Assembly: GCF_000243155.2 (NCBI RefSeq)
Contig: NC_018017.1
Location: forward strand, 3,906,001 to 3,970,000
DNA from: Desulfitobacterium dehalogenans ATCC 51507
GTDB lineage: Bacteria > Bacillota > Desulfitobacteriia > Desulfitobacteriales > Desulfitobacteriaceae
DNA: 64,000 bases
Reading direction: 5' to 3'
In this document: positions 34,257 through 44,023 of the stretch, piece by piece
How positions within the stretch are numbered: position 1 is the stretch's first letter
How the letters are laid out: each line of letters opens with the position of its first letter
The notes under the pieces: model-generated
Database searches by the model: none
What the model saw: the letters and a program-made list of their open reading frames with translations, nothing else
What the model was told of the DNA's origin: nothing
Position numbers and translations under genes: made by a program

Positions 34257-34270
34257 TGAATGGTCATTCA
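34257..34270. promoter_or_regulatory. Shortened FadR-like palindrome upstream of the flavoenzyme gene
   Basis: TGAATGGTCATTCA keeps both TGAATG/CATTCA half-sites but with only two bases between them, four fewer than the canonical box. It overlaps the leader 19 bases before the plus-strand start at 34289. Confidence 0.6.
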
Positions 34271-34288
34271 TTTTTGGAGGTGCAAGCT

Positions 34289-36355
34289 ATGTCCAATCAA
34301 GATCCTCTTTTTTCACCGATTCACATCGGAAAAATGGAGCTGAAAAACCGTATGGTGCTGCCCGCCATGCATCTTAACTATTGCCCTGACGGGGAGGTCA
34401 CGGATCAGCTCATTGAATTCTATCGAGCTCGCGCGCGGGGTGGTGTAGGTTTGGTCATCATCGGCGGGTGCGGCATCGATCGGGTCGGCAATACCTTAGG
34501 AATGGTTCAATTGGATGAGGATCGCTTCATTCCCGGATTGCAAAGGCTCGTGGAGGCCGTCCACCAAGAAGGCGCTAAGGTCGTAACCCAACTCTATCAG
34601 GCGGGAAATTATGCATCTTCTCTATTAACTGGAAATCAACCCGTTGCCCCATCTCCCCTCCCTTCTAAACTAACGAAAGAAATCCCCCATGAATTGACTG
34701 TGGAAGAAATTAAGGAACTGGTCCAGAAATTCTCCCAGGCTGCTGTCCGTACTCAACAGGCGGGCTTCGACGGCGTGGAAATTCTGGCAGGGACAGGATA
34801 TCTCATCTCCGAATTTCTCTCCCCGGTGACCAATAAGAGAACGGATGAGTATGGTGGGGATCTTTCCAATCGGATGCGTTTTGCGCTGGAAATTGTGGAA
34901 GCCATTCGCCAAGGGGTAGGGCCTGACTTTCCTGTCATTGCCCGAATCGCGGGTCATGATTTTATTCCGGGCGGGCATACCAACGTGGAGGCGCAGACTT
35001 TTGCTAAAGCTTTGGAGGAAGCTGGGATTAATGCTATTAATGTAACAGGGGGCTGGCATGAGACAGTCGTCCCTCAGATTACTATGAACGTTCCCCCGGC
35101 TGCATTCCGATATTTAGCGAGGGGAATTAAAAAAGTGGTTTCAGTACCGGTTTTTGCTTCTAATCGCATTACTACCCCTGAGTTGGCCCGGGATATCCTT
35201 ACTTCAGGGGATGCAGACCTGGTGGGGTTTGCCCGGCCAATTCTGGCGGATCCCCATTTACCCTTAAAAGCCCAGGGATTGGATCCCTCCCCCATTCGCC
35301 CCTGTGTGGCCTGCAACCAAGGGTGTCTGGATCATGTGTTCCGCGGGAAGCCCGTGGCTTGCCTGGTCAATGCGGAAGCCGGACGGGAAGCTGAGCTAAA
35401 GGCTCAGGGTAAGGGCGCGAAGAACACCGGTAATACCATCAATGGAGGGACTTCCTCACCCCCTAGAAAAGTTCTCGTGATAGGGGCCGGTCCTGCCGGG
35501 CTGGAGTTTGCACGGGTAGCCAGCTCACAGGGACATGATATAACGGTCTGGGAAAAATCAGACCAACCGGGCGGACAGCTCAATTTAGCTGCGGCACCGC
35601 CGGATCGCCAGGATTTCAATCGGTTTACGGAATATCTGGTTCAGGCCTGCAAGGTCCAGGGAGTCAGGCTCTTTACTAATCAAGAGGCCAATCTGGAGAA
35701 TCTCTCCGCAAGTATTGAGGAGGAAGGCTTTACGGATATCGTTCTCGCTACCGGTGCTCTGCCTATGAATCCTCCCTTCCCGGTAGATGAAGGGGCAGAG
35801 GTTATCCAGGCCTGGGATGTCCTTACCGGAAAAGAGACGGGTGAAAATGTAGTGATTGTCGGCGGCGGCTCGGTGGGAGTGGAAACAGCCCTCTACCTAG
35901 CCGGTCAAGGAACCCTGGATGCTGAAACTCTCCGTTTCTTGATCGTCAATCAAGCGGAAAATACAGAAGCCTTAGCTAAATTGCTTTTCCAAGGAAAAAA
36001 ACGAGTTACTTTGGTGGAAATGACCAAAGGCGTGGGCCGCGACCTGGGCTCAAGCACCCGATGGGCAATGCTGGCTGATCTTCAACGTCATAGAGTAAAA
36101 GTTTTGACTCATACTGCAGTAAAAGCAGTTCGTGCCGACGGAGTCTGGGTGGAGGGTCCGGAAGGCGAAAGCTTGATTCCCGGAGATACTGTGGTGTCAG
36201 CCGTTGGCTCTGTGGCTAACCAGGAGTTACTGAAGGCTCTCCAGGATAGGTTACCCACCCATGTAACCTTACATCAGATCGGAGATGCCATTAAACCCGC
36301 CAAAGTGTTGGATGCGGTTCATACCGGGTATAAGGCCGCCCTTAGTTTGGGTTAA
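34289..36355 (+). CDS. fadH: 2,4-dienoyl-CoA reductase / NADH:flavin oxidoreductase family enzyme
   Basis: The start is ATG 34289, nine bases after GGAGG; the longer frame from 34238 runs through the operator. The 688-residue product has an Old Yellow Enzyme barrel (about 1-340; MELKNRMVLPAMHLNY, ARGGVGLVIIGG). The 4Fe-4S motif CVACNQGCLDHVF...VACLVN follows. The FAD domain includes VLVIGAGPAGLEFARVASSQ, and the NAD(P) domain VVIVGGGSVGVETALYLAG. This is the FadH/TMADH architecture, which reduces conjugated dienoyl-CoA or other enones. Divergence from etfB with FadR-type sites supports a fatty-acid role; the substrate is inferred. Confidence 0.85.
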   Translation: MSNQDPLFSPIHIGKMELKNRMVLPAMHLNYCPDGEVTDQLIEFYRARARGGVGLVIIGGCGIDRVGNTLGMVQLDEDRFIPGLQRLVEAVHQEGAKVVTQLYQAGNYASSLLTGNQPVAPSPLPSKLTKEIPHELTVEEIKELVQKFSQAAVRTQQAGFDGVEILAGTGYLISEFLSPVTNKRTDEYGGDLSNRMRFALEIVEAIRQGVGPDFPVIARIAGHDFIPGGHTNVEAQTFAKALEEAGINAINVTGGWHETVVPQITMNVPPAAFRYLARGIKKVVSVPVFASNRITTPELARDILTSGDADLVGFARPILADPHLPLKAQGLDPSPIRPCVACNQGCLDHVFRGKPVACLVNAEAGREAELKAQGKGAKNTGNTINGGTSSPPRKVLVIGAGPAGLEFARVASSQGHDITVWEKSDQPGGQLNLAAAPPDRQDFNRFTEYLVQACKVQGVRLFTNQEANLENLSASIEEEGFTDIVLATGALPMNPPFPVDEGAEVIQAWDVLTGKETGENVVIVGGGSVGVETALYLAGQGTLDAETLRFLIVNQAENTEALAKLLFQGKKRVTLVEMTKGVGRDLGSSTRWAMLADLQRHRVKVLTHTAVKAVRADGVWVEGPEGESLIPGDTVVSAVGSVANQELLKALQDRLPTHVTLHQIGDAIKPAKVLDAVHTGYKAALSLG

Positions 36356-36410
36356 GCCGGATGCAGCTTGGGCGGCACCGGTAGAGGACGAAAAGTGTTG
36401 TCTGGGTCAT

Positions 36411-36674
36411 GTAGCTTTACGCACAACGAACCTTCGGGCGTGAGCTCCTGAAACCCTCCACCGGAGGCTTTCTTCATCGGAGCACACGTACTCCATAGCT
36501 CCAGAGCTGGTTAACTCGCTTTCTTAACAGCATCTGCAGCGGATAAGAACCCTTTGGGGTGTGCCGCTTTGAGCGAAACTGTCCACCGGACACTTTCGTC
36601 GCCAAACCTTTGAGCAGAAAGCCTTAGCTGCCTTATACACAGTGAAAGCCGTTCCCTCTTGTGCGTAAAGCTAC
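36411..36674 (+). repeat. Module A of R3
   Basis: Outer arms GTAGCTTTACGCACAA (36411-36426) and TTGTGCGTAAAGCTAC (36659-36674). It contains an inserted palindrome with arms CGTGAGCTCC (36439-36448) and GGAGCACACG (36479-36488), and the left inner arm GCTTTCTTAAC without its partner. Confidence 0.75.
36531..36598 (-). repeat. Double-hairpin mini-element (in module A of R3)
   Basis: 68 bases; read on the minus strand it goes CGAAA-stem-TTTCG, CTCAA, AGCGG...CCGCT, GCAGATG. It replaces a 5-base loop present in R1, giving a clear insertion relative to the empty site. It is nearly identical to the copy at 63424-63491. Confidence 0.75.
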
Positions 36675-36745
36675 GCTTGCGAGTCTTTTCGTGTCCTTTC
36701 TGGGGTCATTCTTTTCATCTGCAACCCCCAAGCCCGAAAGACAGG

Positions 36746-37045
36746 CCAAGGATTTTGCTTTAAGGCAGAGAACGGATTCTAAGCGAGCAGGTAAGCAATC
36801 TTCGCGAAAAGACTGCAGCGGAGTCGGGTTGGAAACAGGACGTTTCCAACCGGCTATGAGAACAAGTGCGAAAGCAGTGCTTTCGAGGAGCCGATTTAGC
36901 CACGAAACCCGGGCGAGGGTTTCGCCCAAGCCGCCACCCCACAGAGACTACTTAGCGGCGCAGGTGCACCCGGCGCAGCGGAGGTCTTGAGCGATTAGAT
37001 TGCTCCGCACAGCTTATAGAGTGAACGCCGAAAGCAAAATCCTGG
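36746..37045 (+). repeat. Module B of R3
   Basis: Outer arms CCAAGGATTTTGCTTT (36746-36761) and AAAGCAAAATCCTGG (37031-37045). It is 63 bases longer than B of R1, the difference being one mini-element between the GGCTA/TAGCC hairpin and the CCCG right arm. Confidence 0.8.
36903..36966 (+). repeat. Double-hairpin mini-element (in module B of R3)
   Basis: 64 bases: CGAAACCC/GGGTTTCG hairpin, CCCAA, GCCGC...GCGGC hairpin, GCAGGTG. It is absent at the same place in R1 and R2, and present in R4. Confidence 0.75.
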
Positions 37046-37151
37046 AGATTCAGCCTTCAGGCTTTTGCTGCATAGCCGGATACCATCAGCGATAGGGAAA
37101 ATTGAGATACTAAATAAATGGGTTCACCAACCCATGAGAGGGGTAGCATCG

Positions 37152-37937
37152 ATGAGTTCATACAATGATTTTACAGTGGAGAAAAAAGGGGCTATAGCCC
37201 TTGTTACCTTAAACCGTCCCAATAAGGGAAATTCCTGGACCTTAGATACTTACCAGGAGATGGAGAAAATTCAGGAGGACCTTCATTATGATGATGAGAT
37301 CCGGGTGGTTATCTTCACCGGAGCAGGGGATAAATTCTTTTGTGCAGGTGCCGATCTCTCTCTTTTAGCCAAGCTTAACTCTCATTTTATCTCACGTGAT
37401 CTGTATCGCTATCAAGGCATTAACACCCGTTGGGATCGTTTTATTAAACCCGTCATTATGGCAATCAATGGCATCACCGTGGGAAGTGGTTTGGAGCTGG
37501 CCCTATGTGGAGATATCCGCATTGCCTCAAGTTCCTCTGTCTTTTCCATTAACGAAGTGCGTATTGGTCTTAACCCGGATATGGGAGGAACGCAACGTCT
37601 GACACGAACTGTCGGCCCCAGCCAAGCCAAACGCCTTATCTTCACTTCCGAGCGGATCGATGCTCAAGAAGCAGCTCGCATCGGACTTGTGGATATTGTG
37701 GTAGAGTCGGAAAATTTATTGGATGAGGCCTTTAATATGGCTGAACAGATTGCCAATATGCCTCCTTATGCCATTCGCTTTGCTAAAAAAGCCATTAACC
37801 TGGCTGTGGATGCTCCTTTAGAAGTAGGGCTGATGTATGAAGAAGCCGGCTCCACTTTCTGCATGGGTACAGAAGACAAAAAAGAGGCCATCACCTCTAT
37901 CCTGGAAAAACGCGAACCAAAATTCCATGGCCGCTAA
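37152..37937 (+). CDS. Enoyl-CoA hydratase/isomerase family protein (crotonase)
   Basis: The start is ATG 37152, nine bases after GAGAGGGG; upstream in-frame ATGs lie within repeat R3. The 261-residue product has the crotonase oxyanion-hole segments FTGAGDKFFCAGADLSLL and GLELALCGDIRIASSSSVFSINEVRIGLNPDMGGTQRL, with a Glu in the INEVRIGL position. It hydrates enoyl-CoA or isomerises double bonds in the cytoplasm. It duplicates the hydratase half of FadN, so it probably acts on short-chain or unsaturated intermediates. A bidirectional terminator follows. Confidence 0.9.
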   Translation: MSSYNDFTVEKKGAIALVTLNRPNKGNSWTLDTYQEMEKIQEDLHYDDEIRVVIFTGAGDKFFCAGADLSLLAKLNSHFISRDLYRYQGINTRWDRFIKPVIMAINGITVGSGLELALCGDIRIASSSSVFSINEVRIGLNPDMGGTQRLTRTVGPSQAKRLIFTSERIDAQEAARIGLVDIVVESENLLDEAFNMAEQIANMPPYAIRFAKKAINLAVDAPLEVGLMYEEAGSTFCMGTEDKKEAITSILEKREPKFHGR

Positions 37938-37978
37938 CCGGAATCGCAGATTGGTCAAGTGATTCTCCGGAAGAAAAA

Positions 37979-38006
37979 AAAGCAGGAGGCTTAGGCCTCC
38001 TGCTTT
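37979..38006. terminator. Bidirectional terminator between crotonase and hcp
   Basis: A perfect stem (AAAGCAGGAGGC / GCCTCCTGCTTT) has loop TTAG. An A-run precedes it, so it terminates hcp on the minus strand and the crotonase gene on plus. Confidence 0.85.
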
Positions 38007-38034
38007 AGGTGAGGGAAGGTATTGAGTAGGATGA

Positions 38035-39684
38035 TTATTCACCCATGAAGATTTTCATGTCGTCTTCGACAGTGGTGATACCGGCAATTCCGAAGTTCTC
38101 TACAAGAACTTTGGCTACATTGGGAGAGAGGAATCCAGGCAGGGTGGGTCCTAAGTGAATGTTCTTTACGCCCAGGTAGAGGAGTGCCAGGAGTACGATG
38201 ACAGCCTTTTGCTCATACCAAGCAATGTTGTAGGAGATGGGGAGCTGGTTGACATCGTCAAGACCGAAGACTTCTTTAAGCTTAAGAGCAATGACGGCCA
38301 AGGAGTAGGAGTCGTTACATTGTCCGGCATCTAAGACTCTTGGAATACCGCCAATATCCCCCAGTTCCAGTTTGTTGTATTTATATTTTGCACAGCCTGC
38401 AGTGAGGATGATGGTGTCTTTGGGAAGGGCTTTAGCGAATTCTGCATAGTAATCCCGGCTCTTCATCCGTCCGTCACAGCCTGCCATGACGAAAAAGCGT
38501 TTGATGGCACCGGATTTTACAGCATCGACGACTTTGTCTGCTACGGCAAAGACTTGATTATGTGCAAATCCGCCGACGATTTCTCCGGTTTCGATCTCTG
38601 TAGGTGCCGGTAAGGTCTTGGCTAACTCGATAACTGCAGAGAAATCTTTGACTTTTCCTTCTTCACGGGCAGGGATGTGTTTTACACCTTCATAGCCCAC
38701 GACACTGGTAGTGAAGAGACGGTCTTTATAGGAATCCTTAGGGGGCACTAAGCAGTTGGTGGTGAGAAGAATGGCTCCATTGAAGGATTCAAATTCTTTA
38801 TCTTGTTTCCACCAGGCATTTCCATAGTTACCGACAAAGTGATCATACTTCTTAAACGATGGGTAGTAATGAGCGGGAAGCATTTCACCATGTGTATAAA
38901 CATCCACGCCGGTTCCTTCTGTTTGCTTCAGGAGGTCTTCTAAATCTCTTAAATCGTGACCACTGATGAGGATAGCGGGGTTATTGCGCACGCCGATATT
39001 GACTTTGGTGATCTCCGGGTTGCCGTAGGTCGTGGTGTTGGCTTTATCCAGAAGAGCCATAACATCTACACCGTATTTTCCGGCTTCAAGAACCAGAGCG
39101 ACCAATTGGTCCGCAGAGAGGCTGTCATCAGTAGTAGCCGCTAAGCCTTTCATCATGAAGGCAAAAATGCTGTTGTCTTCATAGCCAAGAGCGAAGGCAT
39201 GCTCGGCGTAAGCAGCCATTCCTTTGAGTCCATAGATTAAAAGTTCACGGAGGGAGCGTACATCTTCGTTTTCAGTGGCTAAAATACCCACTTGTGCTGC
39301 TTTTTGGTCAAATTCTTCTGCGGAATCAGCAGTCCAAGTTGCTGAGTCATGAAGGTTAGCAGGAAGAACTCCTCCAGCTTTGACGATGTCAGCTTTTAAG
39401 CTATCACGTAAAGCAAGACCTTCACGAACCAGAGCTACGAAACGAGCGTTATCAAAGTTAGCGTTGGTAATGGTGGCAAATAAGCCTTCCATAACGAATT
39501 TGTCTATATCTTGACGAACAATTCCTAATTCACGAGCTTGAAGGCTGTTGATTGCGATTCCTTTCATGACATAGATCAGAAGATCCTGTAAGTTGGAGAC
39601 ATCTGCAGTCTTTCCACATACTCCTTTGATGGTGCAGCCAGTTCCTTTAGCCGTTTCTTGACATTGAAAACAAAACATACTCAT
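38035..39684 (-). CDS. hcp: Hydroxylamine reductase, hybrid-cluster protein, class I
   Basis: 549 residues starting at ATG 39684 behind GGAGGA. The N-terminal iron-sulfur motif is [19 protein letters not shown] (C-x2-C-x8-C-x5-C), as in strict anaerobes. The hybrid-cluster ligands are in later blocks: [51 protein letters not shown] and [11 protein letters not shown]. It removes nitric oxide or hydroxylamine during nitrosative stress or nitrite respiration. No hcr reductase gene is adjacent. A symmetric Crp/Fnr-type site stands about 140 bases upstream. Confidence 0.96.
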   Translation of the reverse strand: MSMFCFQCQETAKGTGCTIKGVCGKTADVSNLQDLLIYVMKGIAINSLQARELGIVRQDIDKFVMEGLFATITNANFDNARFVALVREGLALRDSLKADIVKAGGVLPANLHDSATWTADSAEEFDQKAAQVGILATENEDVRSLRELLIYGLKGMAAYAEHAFALGYEDNSIFAFMMKGLAATTDDSLSADQLVALVLEAGKYGVDVMALLDKANTTTYGNPEITKVNIGVRNNPAILISGHDLRDLEDLLKQTEGTGVDVYTHGEMLPAHYYPSFKKYDHFVGNYGNAWWKQDKEFESFNGAILLTTNCLVPPKDSYKDRLFTTSVVGYEGVKHIPAREEGKVKDFSAVIELAKTLPAPTEIETGEIVGGFAHNQVFAVADKVVDAVKSGAIKRFFVMAGCDGRMKSRDYYAEFAKALPKDTIILTAGCAKYKYNKLELGDIGGIPRVLDAGQCNDSYSLAVIALKLKEVFGLDDVNQLPISYNIAWYEQKAVIVLLALLYLGVKNIHLGPTLPGFLSPNVAKVLVENFGIAGITTVEDDMKIFMGE

Positions 39685-39786
39685 CTTTTCGTATCCTCCT
39701 ATACATAATTAATATGATTTTGTGTTCATCAATTTTGTCATTTGACAGTTAGTACAGTTCCAACCGTCTGGAATTATCTTATCCTA

Positions 39787-39857
39787 AGGTAAAAAACAAT
39801 TCTGTGACCTCAGTTTTTGGCGAGTGTGATAAAACTCACACTAGTTGTTTTTTACCT
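39787..39857. promoter_or_regulatory. Nested palindrome upstream of hcp with Crp/Fnr-type core
   Basis: The outer 13-base arms (39787-39799 and 39845-39857, AGGTAAAAAACAA / TTGTTTTTTACCT) are perfect. Inside lies AGTGTGATAAAACTCACACT (39823-39842), a TGTGA-N6-TCACA site of the Crp/Fnr family. A regulator controlling hcp is inferred; the outer stem may be a second control. Confidence 0.65.
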
Positions 39858-39936
39858 CTTATCAATGAAGTTCCTAACGACAATCATCTTTGAACAGAGT
39901 CTCAATAGGAGGTCAAATAAGCTTGATAAAATGGTT

Positions 39937-40332
39937 CTAATCTACAATTCCTAATTGCACCAATAGATTATGTACTTCTTGTGTATTGATAGGCTTGGAT
40001 AAACAACCCTCACAACCGACTTCTTTAGCCTTTTTGACATAATCCGTTTCAGATAAGGCACTGGTCAAAATAACTTTTGTTTTATTTTCAGGTTTAATCT
40101 TTTTTTTGGTTTCATAATTTCTTATGGCCTTTAAGACCGTGACTCCATCGACTTTAGGCATCATAATATCCAAAAAGATGATGTCATAAGGCCTAAGTTC
40201 TTGCCGACATAAGGAATATGCCTCCAGTGTTTCTAAACCATCCACCACCCGATCGACCTCTCCGTATTGGGCGAGGAATTGGGCCAGGAAGGCACTGCTG
40301 GCTAAGTCATCCTCAGCTACGAGTATTTTCAT
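39937..40332 (-). CDS. Stand-alone response regulator (CheY-like receiver)
   Basis: 131 residues forming a single receiver domain. The acidic pair is in [12 protein letters not shown], the phosphorylatable Asp in [13 protein letters not shown], and the switch Ser/Thr and Lys in ILTSALSE and CLSKPI. It has no output domain. Its ATG overlaps the stop of the hybrid kinase by four bases (ATGA), so the two are translated together. It should take phosphoryl groups from that kinase's Hpt domain and act by protein contact. Confidence 0.9.
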   Translation of the reverse strand: MKILVAEDDLASSAFLAQFLAQYGEVDRVVDGLETLEAYSLCRQELRPYDIIFLDIMMPKVDGVTVLKAIRNYETKKKIKPENKTKVILTSALSETDYVKKAKEVGCEGCLSKPINTQEVHNLLVQLGIVD

Positions 40333-43300
40333 TCAACTTTTCCTCCACTTAATTGTTTATACTCACTATCCAAATAATACATATATTCCTTTGCCTCCTC
40401 AGGATTTCCGCGTCGGGCAGCCAGCTCGATCTTAAAGGCAAGAGCCTTTAATCTATGGGCTCCGATTACGGAGCACCGTTCTTTTATGCGATGAGCTATA
40501 TGTTCTAGGGCCACGCTGTCTCCATTGTTTAAGGCGATTCGCAATTTTTTAAGATCATAGGCCATTTCGAAGAGCTCAAGTTCCCCGTTGACTCTCTCTA
40601 AGGAAGAGGGCATGCCTGCCAAATAGACTCCTTCATCTGTAATGACAACCTCTTCCTGCTGGACCTGTCCATCTCCGGAAACGAACTTGGTGACCACTCT
40701 ATCCAAGACCATGATCAGTTCCTCCATCATCACGGGCTTGGGAATATATTCATCCATTCCGGCATTCAGAAATCCTTCCCGATCCCCTTTCAAGGCATAT
40801 GCGGTTATGGCAATGATGGGGGTATGGCTTTGGACCCCTTCACTTTCCCTGATTCTTTTCGTTACTTCGATCCCGTCCAAGCGAGGCAACTGGATATCCA
40901 TAAGAATAACATCATAGGAATTCTTATGATAAAGAGCTAATGCTTCCTCTCCATCCATGGCGACATCCACAGCATGCCCTTGGGTTTTGAGCATTTCCGT
41001 AATCACGACGGAGTTTACAGCATGATCTTCAGCTAAAAGGATTCGGTAAGATCCTGCCGTTGATGTCACCTTTGGCTCATCTATATTCCGGGCTGGTTTG
41101 AAGCCTATAGCGTCCTTGTCACAGTGCTTTAACTTCAATACAACGCAAAAAGAACTCCCTTTCCCTTTTTCACTTTCAACCCAGATTTTCCCGCCCATCA
41201 TGTCGACCAGTTTTCTTGATATAGCTAACCCTAAGCCGGTTCCCCCATATTTGCGGGTAATAGAACCGTCCACTTGGTTAAACTCTTCAAAAAGATTTAT
41301 TTGTTCCTCTTTGGCTATGCCAATCCCGGTGTCCTTAACAGTGAATTTAAACTCCGAAAAGTCCTTGTCCCATTGTAAGCGTTTGATCGTAAGGGAGACC
41401 TCCCCCCGTTCAGTAAATTTGAGGGCGTTACTCAGCAGGTTATTAAGCACCTGCTTAATGCGTTCCGGATCCCCGTTATAGTAATCGGGAAGGTTCGCTG
41501 AAAAGGTATAGACTAAGTCTAAGTCTTTACGCTCAGCTTCAGGGCTATGAGTTTTTATAATCTGCTCGATGATTTCCTTAAGGTTAAATTCAATCTCTTC
41601 AACGGTTAATTTTCCGGCTTCGATCTTAGAAAAATCCAAAATATCATTGATAATTTTGAACAAAGAATAGGCGCAGTTCTTGGCAATCTTTAGATTCTCC
41701 TTTTGGATATCCTCTAAGGAGGCTAAGAGAGTCAGATCAATCATACCAATGATCCCATTGATAGGTGTACGAATTTCATGACTCATATTGGCCAAAAATT
41801 CGCTTTTGGCCCGATTGGCGGCTTCAGCCTTCTCTTTGGCCTGCTGAAGTTCCACTTCAGCCTGTTTGCGTTCCTGTTCGATTTGCTTTCTCTCGGTAAT
41901 ATCACGAAGAAGAGTCAACATGACATTTCTGCCGTTCAATCTAAAGGTATGGCAATTGACTTCGACTGGAATATCCTCACCCTTCAGGTTGGTACATACC
42001 CCTTCGAAACTTACTGAATTGGTTTTCTTAAGGCCTTCCCACATTTCATCCAAGGTCAATTGGGGTGAGGCTGGTCGGATACAAGCTCCTATAAAAAGTT
42101 TGAAGGTTTCTTCATTATATCCCATAAGCCTGCTGGCTTTTTCATTAATTTCGATCAATGGCCCGGGATGTCCATTTTCTTCTAGTTCATGGACAAAAAC
42201 CGCATCGGTAATATTATCGAAAAGCTGGCGATATTTATTATGACTTTCTAATAATATCTGTTGGATCCGCTTTTGATTGGTAATATCTCTGGCAATGGAA
42301 AGCAACACCCTTTGGCCGTTTAAAACAGTATAATGAGCTTTGACTTCCACAGGGATTTCCCTCCCTTTTTGGGTCAAAAGCATTCCCTCGAAAACCAGGT
42401 GACTTTTACTTAACAATTTCTGAGTGAACTCATTAGCCAAGGTCATAGGGCTCTTGGCTTGGATGACTTCATTACTTAAGTCCATAATCTCAGCCCTGGT
42501 CAGCCCGATAAGCTCACAAGCCATATCATTGACTTCTCGAATTCGTCCAATTTGTCCATCGTCCTTAACTTCATGGATAAACACACAGTCTGTGATACGA
42601 TTAAAAATCTCTCTGAATTTCTCTTCGTTTTCACGGATAATAACTTCTGCTTCTTTGCGCTCTGTAATGTCACGGATGATGCTTATTAGAATTCGTTTAT
42701 CCCTCCAAAGAATGCCTTGAGAACTCACCTCTACAGGAATTTTGCTTCCGTCCTTACGCAAGTGTACCGTCTCGAAAAAGCATCCCTTTTCCAGGGCAGT
42801 AAATATTTGCTGCCAAGCAAAATTGGGCTCTGTACGGAGGTCAAATATTTTTAAGGATATTAACTCCTCACGGCTATACCCATAGGTATTAATCGCCGCT
42901 GCATTAGCATCAAGTATTTGTCCCTCCTCATCAATCATCAGAACAATATCCCGAGCATGGCTGAAAACAATCTGATATACTCTTTCGGCCTCCTGTACCA
43001 ATTTCCGATCCGTAATATCTATGACCACACCGGTATACCCTGCAAGTTCTCCTTGGGAATCATAATAGGGTTGACCACGATTCAGACAATGACGATATTC
43101 TCCATCATAGCGACGTAACCGGTACTCTACTTCAAAGGGTGCATTATGTCTGCAACTATGCTCCATCACATCCATGGTCTTCGAGTAATCCTCAGGATGA
43201 ATGCTGCTCACCCAACCATCATCACGGATTTCCTCAAAAGTAAGCCCCGTAAATTCCAACCAAGCTTGATTCACATAGTCATGCTTTCCTTCCCGATCGT

Positions 43301-43352
43301 TACTCCATATAAGGGCAGGGATATTATCCACTAAATGCAGGCTGGGATCCAC
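40329..43352 (-). CDS. Multi-PAS hybrid sensor histidine kinase with receiver and Hpt domains
   Basis: 1007 residues starting at GTG 43352 behind GGAG. It has four PAS domains in series (about 1-115, 120-235, 245-365, 370-490) and no membrane span. The kinase core follows (H-box [17 protein letters not shown]-box [11 protein letters not shown]-boxes DTGIGI and [11 protein letters not shown]). A receiver lies at about 775-890 ([14 protein letters not shown]) and an Hpt at about 925-1000 ([15 protein letters not shown]). The layout implies an internal phosphorelay passed on to the receiver protein encoded by the overlapping gene. The signal is unknown, perhaps redox or small ligands at the PAS sites. 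Confidence 0.92.
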   Translation of the reverse strand: MDPSLHLVDNIPALIWSNDREGKHDYVNQAWLEFTGLTFEEIRDDGWVSSIHPEDYSKTMDVMEHSCRHNAPFEVEYRLRRYDGEYRHCLNRGQPYYDSQGELAGYTGVVIDITDRKLVQEAERVYQIVFSHARDIVLMIDEEGQILDANAAAINTYGYSREELISLKIFDLRTEPNFAWQQIFTALEKGCFFETVHLRKDGSKIPVEVSSQGILWRDKRILISIIRDITERKEAEVIIRENEEKFREIFNRITDCVFIHEVKDDGQIGRIREVNDMACELIGLTRAEIMDLSNEVIQAKSPMTLANEFTQKLLSKSHLVFEGMLLTQKGREIPVEVKAHYTVLNGQRVLLSIARDITNQKRIQQILLESHNKYRQLFDNITDAVFVHELEENGHPGPLIEINEKASRLMGYNEETFKLFIGACIRPASPQLTLDEMWEGLKKTNSVSFEGVCTNLKGEDIPVEVNCHTFRLNGRNVMLTLLRDITERKQIEQERKQAEVELQQAKEKAEAANRAKSEFLANMSHEIRTPINGIIGMIDLTLLASLEDIQKENLKIAKNCAYSLFKIINDILDFSKIEAGKLTVEEIEFNLKEIIEQIIKTHSPEAERKDLDLVYTFSANLPDYYNGDPERIKQVLNNLLSNALKFTERGEVSLTIKRLQWDKDFSEFKFTVKDTGIGIAKEEQINLFEEFNQVDGSITRKYGGTGLGLAISRKLVDMMGGKIWVESEKGKGSSFCVVLKLKHCDKDAIGFKPARNIDEPKVTSTAGSYRILLAEDHAVNSVVITEMLKTQGHAVDVAMDGEEALALYHKNSYDVILMDIQLPRLDGIEVTKRIRESEGVQSHTPIIAITAYALKGDREGFLNAGMDEYIPKPVMMEELIMVLDRVVTKFVSGDGQVQQEEVVITDEGVYLAGMPSSLERVNGELELFEMAYDLKKLRIALNNGDSVALEHIAHRIKERCSVIGAHRLKALAFKIELAARRGNPEEAKEYMYYLDSEYKQLSGGKVE

Positions 43353-43369
43353 CCTTCTCTATCTCCTCT

Positions 43370-43975
43370 CTATGATTTGGATTCGTGTGTCGCGGTGAAG
43401 GCATCCAAAAGCATGGTCGCTGAAGTAATGGTGTACTCCCTTAATGAGAAGCTAAACCCTGCCATTCGCCACTCAAGGATAATCTGTTGAATCATCCCCA
43501 GAATAATATTGGCTAAGCTTTCACTATAAACGGATGGGTTAAGTTCACCGATTTCAATGGAACTCTTGATTAAAGATTGGATGGTTTTTAGCCGTCGGGA
43601 TATGATGTCCATAACCTTATCCCTGAGCTCTTTTTCATACAACAATCCACTGTAGGCTAGAAAAATCGCTGTGATTTCCGGATAGTTCTCACAGTAGGTC
43701 ATATGACTGTCAATTAAATGAAGAATCTTCTCTTTGGGAGTTAAGTCTTTTTTTAAGGCTGACTCAGACAAAGCATTATCATATTGGGAAGAGTGCTCGA
43801 GAACGGCTAACACGAGTTCATGTTTTGACTTAAAATGCTTAAAGATGGTAGCTTCAGAGACTCCTTCCCTTTTGGCCACTTCTCTTGTGGATAAGCCTTG
43901 GAAGCCCTTTTCATTGATAAGGGAGATGGCCATAATGACTAAGCTCTCTTTTCTATGTATAAGATTAATATCCAT
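43370..43975 (-). CDS. TetR family regulator
   Basis: I choose ATG 43975 because AAGGAG precedes it by seven bases; the frame extends to 44005. The 201-residue product has an N-terminal HTH (ISLINEKGFQGLSTREVAKREGVSEATIFKHFKSKHELVLAVL) and a helical ligand domain. It is encoded between the Cache chemoreceptor and the hybrid kinase in the same direction with very short gaps, so it may regulate this signalling unit. No operator is evident. Confidence 0.85.
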   Translation of the reverse strand: MDINLIHRKESLVIMAISLINEKGFQGLSTREVAKREGVSEATIFKHFKSKHELVLAVLEHSSQYDNALSESALKKDLTPKEKILHLIDSHMTYCENYPEITAIFLAYSGLLYEKELRDKVMDIISRRLKTIQSLIKSSIEIGELNPSVYSESLANIILGMIQQIILEWRMAGFSFSLREYTITSATMLLDAFTATHESKS

Positions 43976-44023
43976 ATTAATTCTCCTTATCTTGTCAGCA
44001 CACATAACCCTTCTTTAATGTAT

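Larger units (their letters stand above)
36361..37070 (+). repeat. Nested palindromic element, copy R3
   Basis: Tag (about 36368-36395), module A (36411-36674) and module B (36746-37045) fill the space between fadH and the crotonase gene, all on plus. Module A has lost the right arm of its inner stem, so it is partly decayed. R3 carries one mini-element in A (36531-36598) and one in B (36903-36966). Frames here (for example 36661-36990) are not credible genes. Confidence 0.8.
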
